From: Dendrocalamus latiflorus | Lineage: Eukaryota > Streptophyta > Magnoliopsida > Poales > Poaceae | Length of the DNA stretch: 64,000 nucleotides | Reading direction: 5' to 3' | Assembly: GCA_017311315.1 (NCBI GenBank) | Contig: CM029610.1 | Span: forward strand, 7,366,387 to 7,430,386 | Shown here: positions 33,238 through 44,800 of the stretch, in pieces | Layout: every line of letters starts with the position of its first letter | Numbering within the stretch: the first letter of the stretch is position 1 | Translations under genes and position numbers: made by a program | The notes under the pieces: model-generated | The model's database searches: none | Told to the model about the DNA's origin: nothing | The model's input: the letters and a program-made list of their open reading frames with translations, nothing else

Positions 33238-33480
33238 TAGGGCTATTCATTCGGTTATTTAGGGAAATGCGGATATGTAAATACGGTATATATGGTAAAT
33301 ACGGTATTGTTAATTTGGTATATACAGTATTTTTAAAAAATACGGTTCGGTATCAGTAATTCCTAATTTATTTCGGTACGATGTTGGTAAATACCATATT
33401 TACCAAAATTGACACAAATTGTAAATGATATAGCGATTAATGAAACAAGTAGGTTACAATATATATACTACTGGTAATAG
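33238..33480. mobile_element. hAT-like left end with ACGGTA words
   Basis: It starts TAGGGCTATTCATTCGGTTA, a terminus style of plant hAT elements, and continues with repeated TACGGTA/GGTAAATAC words. No matching right terminus or target duplication was found, so it is probably truncated. Confidence 0.4.
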
Positions 33481-34618
33481 AATTAGAACTTAAAATATTA
33501 GAACACTTCAATGGAGCATGAAGATTTGATGACATATGCATAAAGTAATAAATCATAATGATTAGTTCTGTGCTCTACCATTTTTTAGCAACCACAAGAA
33601 AATGTCCAATAGCCTACCCTAGTATTATGCAAAAGTTAAGACTTAACAAGTAACAATGTAACATGCTAACATTACCATTTATTTGCCTTCGGCTGGACCA
33701 GCCGACTAGACCAGTGGAGTGGACCTGTGGTCATGTGGTGAGCTCAGTATATGTGGAGCGAATTAGAGGTGGGGCATTGGGCCATGTCGTGTCAGCATAG
33801 CCTAGGGTCATCGTGCTTCAGGCCGCTTTGTGCCGTGCTGGCTCGGCCCAGTCATTCCATCATGCTGTGCTGTGCCGACCCATCTCGCTTCCGGCTAGGC
33901 CCAAGCACGACCCAAAGCCCACCATGTCGGCATTCGTGTTGTGCCAACCCATGTCCAGCCCAAAGTAACTATACATGACGAAGGAAACGGCGACAATGGT
34001 AGCGGTGGCCGCCATCTTCGTTTCTCTCGTACCTACCACATTAAAAACCTAGTTAAAATTCCATACTATTGTCTCATGCTATTCCACTTCCGAACTTGGT
34101 CATCTAGTCCAATGGCATGCATATCTTGGTGCAAATCGCACTGTGGCGTACGTGGACATCTAGGTCATTGCCCGGCAATCTGGCATAGGGCTGCCCAACT
34201 AGTCAAATAGAAAAACTCAAGCAGAGTCATAAGTACAGTTTACTTTAGTTAAGACATCAATTTTAAATAGTTTCTCGAACATTTGGTAACTATTTGGAAT
34301 ACACGCACAAATAACAGACTGTCTCTATTTACATAATGGTCAATTGTAATATACATGGGGTGGTTATCTCATCAAATGCTTGAATTAAAAAGGCAGTCGG
34401 TGAAGGGTGCTATGTTAGACTTAGAAGCGCATGTAGTAGTAATTTGTTTACATAAAATAAAATCACAATGGGGTGAGCTATGTTGTAAAAATTATAAATA
34501 TATGTTAGAATATGTTGATTTGATTGATCTTCTTCTCCAACAATCCAACCCTACTGATTTTACGCGAAGAAGCAAGAGAGCCGTGAGGATGCGATCTAGG
34601 GTTCGGTGGTGGTGACCT

Positions 34619-34700
34619 AAGAACAATAAAAGACACCTTATATCACAAGTACAAAAATGAAGAACAACAAAAGACACCTCATATCACAAGTGCAAAAATG
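34619..34700. repeat. 41-bp unit, two copies
   Basis: 34619-34659 and 34660-34700: AAGAACAA(T/C)AAAAGACACC..., then ATATCACAAGT(A/G)CAAAAATG. Confidence 0.9.
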
Positions 34701-35049
34701 AACTCAGCCTAAATCATAGTATATCTTAGTCACTTTTTTCAGCTATTGGATTAAGATCCAACCATCCTCATCTTTCTCCTCATATCATATATATACATCA
34801 CAATTCATATCTTCAAAACCTAACTCAATCTTCAAATTTGGCATTCTAAGGACTGCTCCGTACAAATGTACATGTCACAGTAGATGTGTAGGATCTTTCC
34901 ATGATGAAATAAAAATTTCTGAGGGCTAGAACAGAAGAAATCAGAATAGACAAAAACCTATTTGTAGATTTCAGAAAACCTGAAGGACTAAATTGCAAAA
35001 TACCCAAATCTCTAACCCTGAAATCCCTTCGCCGTCGCCCGATTCATTT

Positions 35050-35525
35050 CTCCCCACATGCCATCTTCACCTCCCTCCTCCAGTCCTTCCCGATCTCCCC
35101 GATGCCTCCCTCCTCCCGCGATCTCCCCTAACACCCCCTCCTCCCTCGCCGCCCCTCCTCCCCTGATCTCCCCCGCCCGTCTCCTCCTCCTCCGGCTGCC
35201 CCTCCTCCCCCGATCTCCCCCACATCCCCCGTCGCCCCCTCCTCCCCCGATCTCCCCTCCTCCCCCGCCGCCCCCTCCTCTCCCGGCAGCCACCCTCCTC
35301 CCCCACCACCCCCTCCTCCCACGGCCGCCTCCCTCCTCTCCCGATCTCCCTAGCACCCCCTCCTCCCCCGACCACCTCCCCCCCCCTGTCGCCTCCCTCC
35401 TCCCCTGATCGCCTCCTCCCCCGACCTCCTCGGCCGCCTCCCTCCTCTCCTGGCGCCCCTCCCCCCGGCCGCCTCCCTCCTCTCCCAGCGCCTCCCTCGG
35501 CCGCCTCCCTTCTCCCCCGGCATAC
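35050..35525 (+). repeat. 475-bp C/T-rich (near-homopyrimidine) tract
   Basis: Made of repeated CCTCC, CTCCCC, CCCGATCTCC and CCGCC words with only occasional purines. All four long frames over it (two per strand) are low-complexity Pro/Ser or Gly/Glu/Arg products and are not called as genes. Confidence 0.85.
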
Positions 35526-35584
35526 TCCGATCGGTCTAGGTCGACGGACCGGGACTCGATGCCGCGGCTGCACACGGACACCTA

Positions 35585-35815
35585 TTGCTTCGAGTGACGA
35601 CAACCGCGACCTCGACTACGCCGAGAGCGAGCCCACCAACGGCGGATGGTCGGGCGACAACTGGGGTATCGACAACGAGTTCGTTATCGATGGCTCGCTC
35701 TTCAAGCCGCCGTCACCGGCGTCTTCGCGCGGGATGCCGCCCTCGGCTCTGGCTACCCCGCTCCTCCTCCTACGACCGTCGTCCACTCGTCTGGCCTCCG
35801 GTGACCGGTATACAT
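35585..35815 (+). other. Gene-like fragment inside the hAT element
   Basis: After the C/T tract a normal-complexity frame reads SDDNRDLDYAESEPTNGG and WSGDNWGIDNEFVIDGSLF, then a Pro/Ser segment, and meets a donor-like GACCG|GTATAC at about 35806-35811. Balanced composition and a splice-like end suggest a captured host exon. I do not recognise the parent. Confidence 0.35.
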
Positions 35816-36148
35816 CTTTCCCTTCTACTCCCTCTCTCTTTTCTTTGTGATGGCTTGATGGGTTGTGGGGAATCTGGGGATGACCGTGAGAGTAGTAGAT
35901 ATGGGATGTCGACGAGAGGGGGAGGCGAAGTGGAGGCCGAGGTTGCCCGGCCGCTGGTGCCAGCGTGCCCCCCGTGCCGCCCAATGGGCCGGCTTTCTAG
36001 GCCCGGCCAAGCCCACCATTCGTGTCGCCATGTGTTGGGTCAGGTTGTGCTTTGAGTAGGCCCAATAAACATGACCCAACTCCCAGCTCTAGAGCGAATG
36101 GATATGTTTATATGTACATATTGAATGTTGTGGTCATTGGTTTCCAAG

Positions 36149-36222
36149 AGCCATTCTTGCTCAGTCGGTAGAGGAGAGCACGGCTTGGAAGCTGGCGGTC
36201 GTGTGTTTGAATCCTATCTCAT
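36149..36222 (+). other. tRNA-like / SINE-head fossil
   Basis: GCTCAGTCGGTAGAGG resembles a tRNA A box/D arm, and GTGTTTGAATCCTATC some 45 bp later resembles a B box. No acceptor stem can be formed with confidence, so it is not a working tRNA gene. Most likely the head of a decayed SINE. Confidence 0.4.
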
Positions 36223-36259
36223 GCAGTCACGCGCATGTTACGGTTTTCGAAAAAACCGA

Positions 36260-36832
36260 TCGGCAAAAAGACAAAAATCCGGATCCCATACCGAAAACTG
36301 TAGTATATGTTTAGTGCCTACTTATTGGGTTTTCATAAATCGTAGATTGATTTTATGAAGATTTTTTAATTATTCTTCTATATTTTTTTTAGTGTTGCTT
36401 ATGATTGCATTATAAGACAAGAGGGTAGAGATCTATTTATAAACTTCACTTTTAGGTATTACAAACCGATCCACCTATTTTTGGTACACCGTGAGACTTC
36501 TAAACTATGTCACCAACCGTGATCAGACTTGCCAATTTTACGAGTCTAAAATATATTAGTCCCTAGCACACATGTATGAGTCATACACCATGATCAGATT
36601 GTTACGAGATCAATTCCAATCTAATCATGTGGATTAACAGCCTGCAGAGCTGATCCTGCAAAATAAATCCAGCTATTCCGCCCTATGCTATACCCGGGTT
36701 AAATATATACATGCATATTAAATTTCAGTGGATTCCATCTTAATAAATATGTCTATCATAGTCTAACATAGCCATCCTTGACACCTCAAGTTAAATTTCG
36801 CATCAAATAGCTAAGTTCTTTTTTTTATTTTC
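36260..36832. other. Intergenic AT-rich DNA
   Basis: No gene or element recognised. Confidence 0.4.
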
Positions 36833-37060
36833 ACCTGGCTTATGCTTATACTGTCTATAGTAACTAGCTTTTAAACGGTGTGTTTTTTCAAAGCGAGGTC
36901 AACAAAAATATTATAGTAAAAAAGTGTACTGAGTTCAGCTGTATCGGCCAAAATCACATACGGCTATTTTCCTGTACGTATTATCTCTCACGAATAGTCA
37001 GAATTTAAATATTTAGACCATAAGCCATAAACCCAAAAAAAACCTATCCATTATTCCCTA
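36833..37060. mobile_element. Dispersed ~220-bp MITE-like repeat, copy 3 (diverged)
   Basis: Same word order as 12708-12925 and 20667-20890: CTTTTAAACGGT, TTTTTTCAAAG, ACTGAGTTCAGCTGTATC, CAAAATCACATACGGCT, TCTCTCACGAATAGTCAGAA, CCATAAG. Confidence 0.6.
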
Positions 37061-40000
37061 GAACTTACATTAATAATATAAATATTTTTATATTAAATTA
37101 AACTGATAATAACTATAATAAATATTAAAAGCCACGTAAAAATTCTAACACCCACAGCCTTGCTGGGATGGATGCGTGGCCCGGGTAGGAGCTAACGCAC
37201 GGCCCAACAAATCTCCCTGCGCGGCTCGAGCAATAGGCGGACGCACATCATGTACAGGCTAGCACACAAAATGTGACAACTTAGGTTTCAAATACCTCCT
37301 TAGAACAATGGTCACTTTTATCGGGCCAAACGTGGCGCTACACAAAAACAAAAGGCAATAAACAAATTAATTTAATAGTTCTTATGCAAATGTCTAAAAC
37401 ACATGCATTTCAACTAGGGTTAATCACCACTTTCATCTGAGTAAATGTGACAACTGACAAACATGACAGTTGACGCAAACAAAAGGCAACAAACATTGTA
37501 ATCCTATAATACTAAACAATTGATCCCCACTAACTGTAGTTATTGCTAATCCTCTCCTCTGTGATGCATCCACATCATCCTTATTATTTTTAACCATTCG
37601 ATGAGCATTGAGTGGCACTGATGGCTGTTTGATGCTAATGTCTCATTTTGCTAAGCCCAACTTGCAAGATCAGTCGAAAAGGCCAACGCCCAAAAAGTCC
37701 GGTTCATCTTGCAGCTATCACATTGTCCTTTTCCTCGCTACACAAATTCTGCTTCCATATATCGCTGACAATTCCTGTAGCAACGTGCACTGTATCATCT
37801 AGTTCAACAATTCACATGCCATGATGTTTTCCAAATGTCTTGCTACTATACCTATCTAGAAATGTCACACCATAGGATTCTAATTACAAATGGTCAAACA
37901 AAACTCCATTATCTCTTCGTCGTCTTCATTCTACTGTGTACTTCGAACTCATTTCCATACCCTTTTGAGAATAATCTCATTTGACGGATACAACAAGTTC
38001 AACTTTTGCGTACTTGGTTTCCTTTAACTCCTCAGATGCGAACTTTTAACAACTTAATTAAATTACGTACTTGTATTGAAAATTCTGATGAATCCTTTGT
38101 CAAATGGTCCTACGAGTCGCTTGAGGACATTTCATTGTGCACATGTTCTTTAATATCTTTTACAAGGGTCACAAGAACAATAAGATCATTCATGTACCTG
38201 ATGACCCAACAATTATTTTCTTGATATCATTAATGATTGCTATCATTTGGATATCACTTTTGCTACCATATTTGATGATTTCTTAGGAATGCAAAAGATC
38301 GAGTGAAAATTTACAACATCAAATGCCATAAAATAGAGTAGGAGAAGTTATTTTTTTGGAAGACAAAATTTTAATTCGTATATTAAATGAATACAAAAAT
38401 TGCAAACTTAAGACCCCTACTGTTGTCAACTATTTCCTAAAAATCCGCTATGTCACCCAACAAAAAAAGTAACGCTACAACACTATGGCGAAAAAAGGGA
38501 CCAACAAAGGTCCATAATCTTTTAGCCTTCTTCTTTCCAGTAACCTGAATTCGTTTCCAGGTGCGTTGTAATCTAGGTAATAATGTTCAGTTCATCGTCC
38601 TTAGGAGGAATCTGACGAATACAGAGGAATTTAATATATTTGCTTCCCTTGAACTCCCCAACCAAAAACTTGTCAAACTCCATCAAGTGAGAAACTTGTA
38701 TGGAGTCTGATGAATCCTTGGTTGATTTGTTTAAATTATTTGTGTCCTTCATTGAAGATGATGACTCCATTGATTCGCTTGAATTGTTTGTATCCTTCAT
38801 TGATGATGACAAGCACATTTAATTTCTTGTTCTTATTTTCTGTACATCTTCAATAATTTTCACACTTTTGCTGATTTGAAGAAGTACCAACTTCCTTCTG
38901 GCTTCCTTTTGCTGGCTCGATTCGCTGATTTCTTAGGTCTAGGTGAAAATGGCTGAGAAAAAAATCTGAACACAAAATGCTCATCGCATGTCAGAAAAAA
39001 CAGTAAAGTTAATTCATACTCCTAAATGAACACAAAATAATTGTAGAGATAAGATTGCTACAATTTGAGGACCAAAATTTGTACAATTCCTATATTGCAT
39101 ATCTCGCGTAAGGCGTTTGACAGCAAAGACGTCTAAAGCAGAAAAATGTATTGAGAAATCGAAACAAACACACTAAAAACATTTTCTGGGTGAACCGTAA
39201 TAAATTCATAGATTAACCAAGCATTTTTTTTAGTACTTGTCCTAGTTCTAGTTATCACAAGTTCTGCACTACCAATGACAAGATCTTTTGAATAGCAGCA
39301 AAGGAGTTCAGATTAGTTAGCAGATTCAGGATGGTATACCTTTCCTTTTAGAACATGAAGAGATCACGCTTGATGGTAACAACTCTTCCTTGTTGTTATT
39401 GATGAATCATGTTCATTGACAACATAAAACTGTTTATTGTCACAAACAACAGTGTGTGGATTGTGACTTGCGAATACCAGTAGTAAATTTACTTGATGTT
39501 AGTTGACAAAGGTCTAAATTTACTAGAAAAAAATTTGTTCCATCTTAAATGCCTAGTGCACTAAGCTGATCTGAATACAAAATTTGCTTTTTGAGTAGTT
39601 GAAGGACCAGAAAGGTGAAAAAGAGAGAACCATCCGAGCAGTTCACGACCAACAAAAGTAAGATGCAGGTACAAAAGAAATACTCACGCAAACCTGAAGA
39701 GAGGTAATCTCTTGTACAATAGGAATACCCCAAAAACACGCAGCTCTTAAATCATGGAAGAAACTTAAGAACAGGGACAATAAACCAACTAATATAATCG
39801 ACAAAACTATAAGGGCACAAAAATTTGCAAACCAAGCCACCTATAAAATTTTGCTTAAGAAAGGTGGCGAAACATGTAGTATTGAATTATCACAAAAGAA
39901 CTATAATACAATCACACATAATAACAATTCACAAAAAAACATGCGATGGAACACATAACCGGTCCAGTAAAATATTTATACGAAAATAAATTGAGTTAGT

Positions 40001-40289
40001 GCCAAATTATACACAAAGAACAGGAAACACATCTTCCATTCTAATGATAAAGTACAAATTCAAGTGTGTCATAACATTAGCTTGTTTAAACATGACATAT
40101 GTCACTAAATGAAACAAAACATTGCATTATTTATAGAGAAAAGTTGTAATCTATTTTTATACTAGTGCTGCAAGCTGTGTAACCAAATTCATCTCCATAA
40201 TCTTCAAGAGAAATCTCAGCATACTTGTTTTAATCTGACTTCCCAAATGCAAACGACGATCAAGCTACCGATCTTACAAATGGTGAGAA
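37061..40289. other. Unassigned AT-rich DNA left of the Copia insertion
   Basis: No family recognised. A small frame at 38573-38818 (-) has a repeated SSSMKDTNN peptide and a final block FDKFLVGEFKGSKYIKF; it may be a relic exon but has no support. This DNA and 46515-48112 were contiguous before the Copia element inserted. Confidence 0.4.
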
Positions 40290-40294
40290 AAGGC

Positions 40295-41295
40295 TGTTGG
40301 AAATCTAGACAATTTTCGGCATATTTTAATCCAGAAATTTAGCATATAAAACATGACATAGAAAGGTATGAGCGATCTAACAATGATGTATTCATATTCG
40401 CTAATGAACAAACTAACAGCAACATCTATTAACAAATTCATAGCGCACAGAAAATACATCAAAGAAGTTTGCAGTTTATACCCTCGGGCGGGGCCAGTGC
40501 CGGAGGCACCAGAGGCGCCGTTACCATCAGTCGACATGATGGCCTATTCGGTGTAGGCGATCGAGGCGTGATGCAGGACGAGGCTTGATGCAGGAAGATG
40601 TTCGCAGTGTAGTCCCGCGAACAGTTCACCACCAGGAAGTAGACGTCGCAGATTGAGTAGTCGCGCCGATGCGCTCCCAAAAAACTTGATCGCCCGCGTA
40701 CCCGTGCAGGTACACAAACGGACGAAGTTCCGGAGGTCTACTCGCCCAGAAACTTGTGCGCGCAAGGTTCTGGACCGGAGATTGCAGAGAGCAGCAACAA
40801 AAACAGAAGGAGAGAAAAACTGTTCTTTCGTATGGAGAGAGAGCCTTCTTATGCTCTGTTCTCTTGTAACAGCAAAAATGAAGAGACCAGTAACTGCCGC
40901 CATTAGTCACCAGTAACTGCACCCATTACTCGAAAGTAACCGCAGCCATAATCCACTAGTAACTGCACCGTTACTGCCAGCAAGTCAGTGCGTTTCGATT
41001 TTCGAATAGATAAAGAAAAACGCGCCCGCACCCGACACGCCTGCGCGCGTACGCACACGCACCCGCACGGCGCGGCGTGGCGTGGCGAGGCGAGCGAGCG
41101 AGCGAGCGCGCGCGTGTATTGGCTCTCTCCAATTCCACAAGGGGGTTACCACGTTCCACCTTTTAAAGTGGTGTAACTCTCATTCAATTCTCCATATGGG
41201 ACTAAACAATTTTCTACCTAGCATTAGTTGTGGGCCTTGGAATTTCATTTGATTAATTGCTAAATTAAAATGGGTCAATCCCAATTAATCCAACA
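40295..41295 (-). repeat. Copia 3' LTR (1001 bp)
   Basis: The complete LTR. It contains CGAG and CGCG-type simple repeats at 41080-41116, and carries the same short frame (MSTDGNGASG..., 40537-40274) that begins the polyprotein in the other LTR; here that frame ends in flanking DNA. Confidence 0.92.
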
Positions 41296-41840
41296 ATCCC
41301 CACCAAATTTCAAGGCACACGAGAAATGCTCTTAGTTCTGCTGTTGTTTGATATACCAGTGTTTCGATGGAGACTGTTAAGTTGAACATCCACCTAGGAA
41401 AGGAGTTACACTCATCCACAACTGAACAATGGACTATGCTTTGAATTGACAGTTTTGTGCGAACAAGCTTTACCCAATTCCTTTACTAGTACTAGGCTGC
41501 CTAAAGCATCCCCTCTGGTTGGAGCGTATAAGTCGTACTCCATGCCTATTCATGAGTATCTAGAGATCACCCAAATCTCATAGACTGTGACCAGCAGTCG
41601 AACTCATATAGGTGTGTTCTTTCTAAGATGTCCTGTAGGCCGACATCTCTGCTTTAAAAAAAAGCCACTTGGATCACATTAAGGTAAAAACCAACCTGCC
41701 ATACAGAATAGGAGAGAAGCGCATCACTGAAGAAATGAGCCATGTAAAGGTCTCTCCTCCCAGTCAACCAATAGCTTGTTTCACCATCCTACTTCACGGG
41801 ATCTCCGATCACATAGAACAGGTTACCACTGTGGTATGAC

Positions 41841-44800
41841 TCATGTGGGTCTCAGGCCCATCTCACTCGATGCACTATCTATCACATTACGTGATAAACC
41901 CTTTGTAAATTGGTCTGCCAGATTCTTAGCTGTCTGGACATAGTCCAGTGCTATAACTCCGGAGTTTTTCAGCTTTCTGACAGACTTCAACCGCCTCTTA
42001 ACATGCCTAGATGACTTCATGTTGTCCTTAGAACTGTTCACCTTGATAATTACAGTCTGATTATCACAGTTCATCAGGATAGCCGGTATCGGTTTTTCAA
42101 CCACCGGCAGATCCATAAGGAGTTCACGAAGCCACTCAGCCTCAACAGTGGCGGTATCTAACGCTGTGAGTTCTGCTTCCATTGTTGACCTCGTTAAGAT
42201 GGTCTGCTTGCAAGACTTCCAGGAAACAGCACCACCTCCAAGTGTGAACACATATCCACTCGTGGCTTTTATCTCATCAGCATCAGAGATCCAGTTTGAA
42301 TCACTATATCCCTCCAGTACCTTTGGGTACCCAGCATAGTGAATGTCATAGCTCACAGTTGCCTTTAGATAGCGCATCACTCTCTCAAGAGCATGCCAAT
42401 GATCATCTCCCGGATTTGAAACAAACCGGCTTAGCTTGCTCACAGCAAACGAGATGTCAGGCCTCGTAGCACTAGCTAAATACATCAATGAGCCAATGAT
42501 CTGGGAGTATCTCAATTGATCCCTTGTTATTCTTCGGTTTTTCCTCAATAACACACTAGGATCATAAGGAGTAGAAGTAGGCTTGCAGTCACTATAACCA
42601 AAGCGACTCAAGACCTTATCCACATAGTGGGATTGCACGAGTGTAACCCCACCATCACCTTCTCTCAGTAGCTTAATGTTAAGAATCACATCAGCCACTC
42701 CCAAATCTTTCGTCTCAAAATTCTTGGACAGAAAGTCTTTGACCTCCTCAATCACATTGAGGTTGGTCCCAAAAATCAGTATGTCATCAACATACAAGCA
42801 CAAGATCACTCCTTCTCCCCCACCATAGCGATAGTACACACATTTGTTAGCTTCATTCACAACAAAGACAGCAGATGTCAAAGTTTTGTCGAACTTCTCA
42901 TGCCATTGCTTAGGTGCTTGCTTTAGGCCATACAAAGACTTTAACAACTTGCACACCTTTCCTTCTTGACCTTCTACCACAAACCCGTCTGGCTGATCCA
43001 TATAAATCTCCTCCTCCAACTCTCCATTTAGGAAAGCTGTCTTAACGTCCATTTGATGAACGAGAAGACCATGAGAGGCAGCCAGGGCAAGTAGTACTCG
43101 AATTGTGGTCAGTCGGGCAACAGGTGAATAAGTATCAAAGAAGTCCTCGCCTTCTTTCTGGGTATAACCCTTGGCCACAAGCCTTGCCTTGTACTTTTCA
43201 ATTGTACCATCAGGCCTAAGCTTTTTCTTGAAAATCCATTTACATCCTACAGGTTTACACCCATAAGGACGGTCAACGACCTCCCAAGTTTCATTAGACA
43301 TAATAGAGTCCATCTCACTCCGTACTGCTTCCTTCCAATAGTCAGCGTCAGGAGAAGAATATGCCTCTTCCATGGTTCTTGGAGTGTCATCCACGAGATA
43401 TACAATGAAATCATCACCAAAAGACTTTGCAATCCTCTGTCTCTTACTCTTTCGAGTAACTTCATTGTTATCCTCTTCAGGATTTTCCATAGGCGTTTCC
43501 TCAACATGTTCTATCGGCACAAAGGAATCAAGGGAAATTATAGGTTCTTGACTAGATGAGCTAGGTACATCATTATTCATAGGAAATTCATTCTCAAAAA
43601 ATGTAGCATCTCTGGATTCTATGATTATACCAACACGCATGTCAGGTACTCCAGATTTTATAATTAAGAACCTATAACCCACGCTGTACATAGCATAACC
43701 AAGGAATACACAATCTACGGTTTTTGGTCCAAGTTTGCGCTTCTTGACAATTGGCACGTTAACTTTGGCCAAACATCCCCAGGTGCGCAAGTATGAGAGA
43801 GTCAACTTCTTCTTTTCCCATTCCTCGAATGGTGTTACTTCTTTGTTCTTTGTAGGAACTCTATTCAGGACATGACATGCGGTCAATATAGCCTCACCCC
43901 ACCATTCCTTAGAAAGTCCCGCAGTGTCTAACATGGCGTTAACCAAATCAGTTAGAGTGCGGTTCTTTCTTTTGGCAATCCCGTTTGATTCAAGAGAATA
44001 GGGAGGCGTCCTCTCATGAATAATTCCATGTTCCTCGCAGAATATAGTAAACTCATTTGAAAAATACTCTCCTCCACGATCAGACCTTACTCGCTTGATT
44101 TTCCTTTCAAGTTGGTTTTCTACCTCAGCTTTATAGATCTTAAAGTAATTCAATGCTTCATCTTTTGTTTTCAATAAGTACACGTAGCAAAATCTAGTGC
44201 AATCATCTATAAGCATCATGAAATATTTCTTTCCCCCTTTAGTCAACATGCCATTCATCTCGCATAAATCAGAATGAATGAGTTCTAACGGTGCCAAATT
44301 CCTCGCCTCTTTTGCTGCCTTGTGAGGCTTGCGAGGTTGTTTCGATTGAACACACGCATAACACTTAGAACCTTTGACCAAAGTGAATTTCGGGATTAAA
44401 CTCATATTAGCTAAGCGCGTCATACACCCAAAATTAACATGACAAAGTCGTGAATGCCAAACATTAGACTCATCATCATCATTACACACATGGTTCACAA
44501 TTTTATTACAGGAATCCATCAAAGAAAAACGGAACAAACCTCCGCTCTCATAGCCTTTACCAACAAATGTTCCATACTTAGACACGACACATTTATTGGA
44601 CTCAAAAGCAAGCCTAAAATCATCTCTACATAGTAGAGATCCGCTAACGAGATTCTTCTTTATGGAGGGGACATGTTGCATGTTCTTCAACTGCACGGTC
44701 TTTCCCGAAGTAAACTTCAGATCGACCGTACCAACACCATGAACAGCTGCATGCGATCCGTTCCCCATCAACAAGGAGCAACCTCGACCGACCTGATAAG

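Larger units (their letters stand above)
33764..36091. mobile_element. Non-autonomous hAT element, 2.3 kb
   Basis: The left end TAGAGGTGGGGCATTGGG and the reverse complement of the right end TAGAGCTGGGAGTTGGG are imperfect inverted repeats. The flanks are an exact 8-bp duplication, GAGCGAAT (33756-33763 and 36092-36099). Both ends carry GGCCCA/TGGGCC and GCC-type words. It contains no recognisable hAT transposase. The interior has a 41-bp tandem duplication, a long homopyrimidine tract and a gene-like fragment at 35585-35815. Confidence 0.85.

Noticed and set aside
35012..35603. Long Gly/Glu/Arg-rich minus frames (189 and 178 aa) and a Pro/Ser-rich plus frame
   Set aside because: All are readings of one homopyrimidine tract in different frames inside a hAT element.
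38573..38818. 81-aa minus frame with SSSMKDTNN repeat
   Set aside because: Too short, internally repetitive, no splice context or recognised family; mentioned only within the unassigned stretch.
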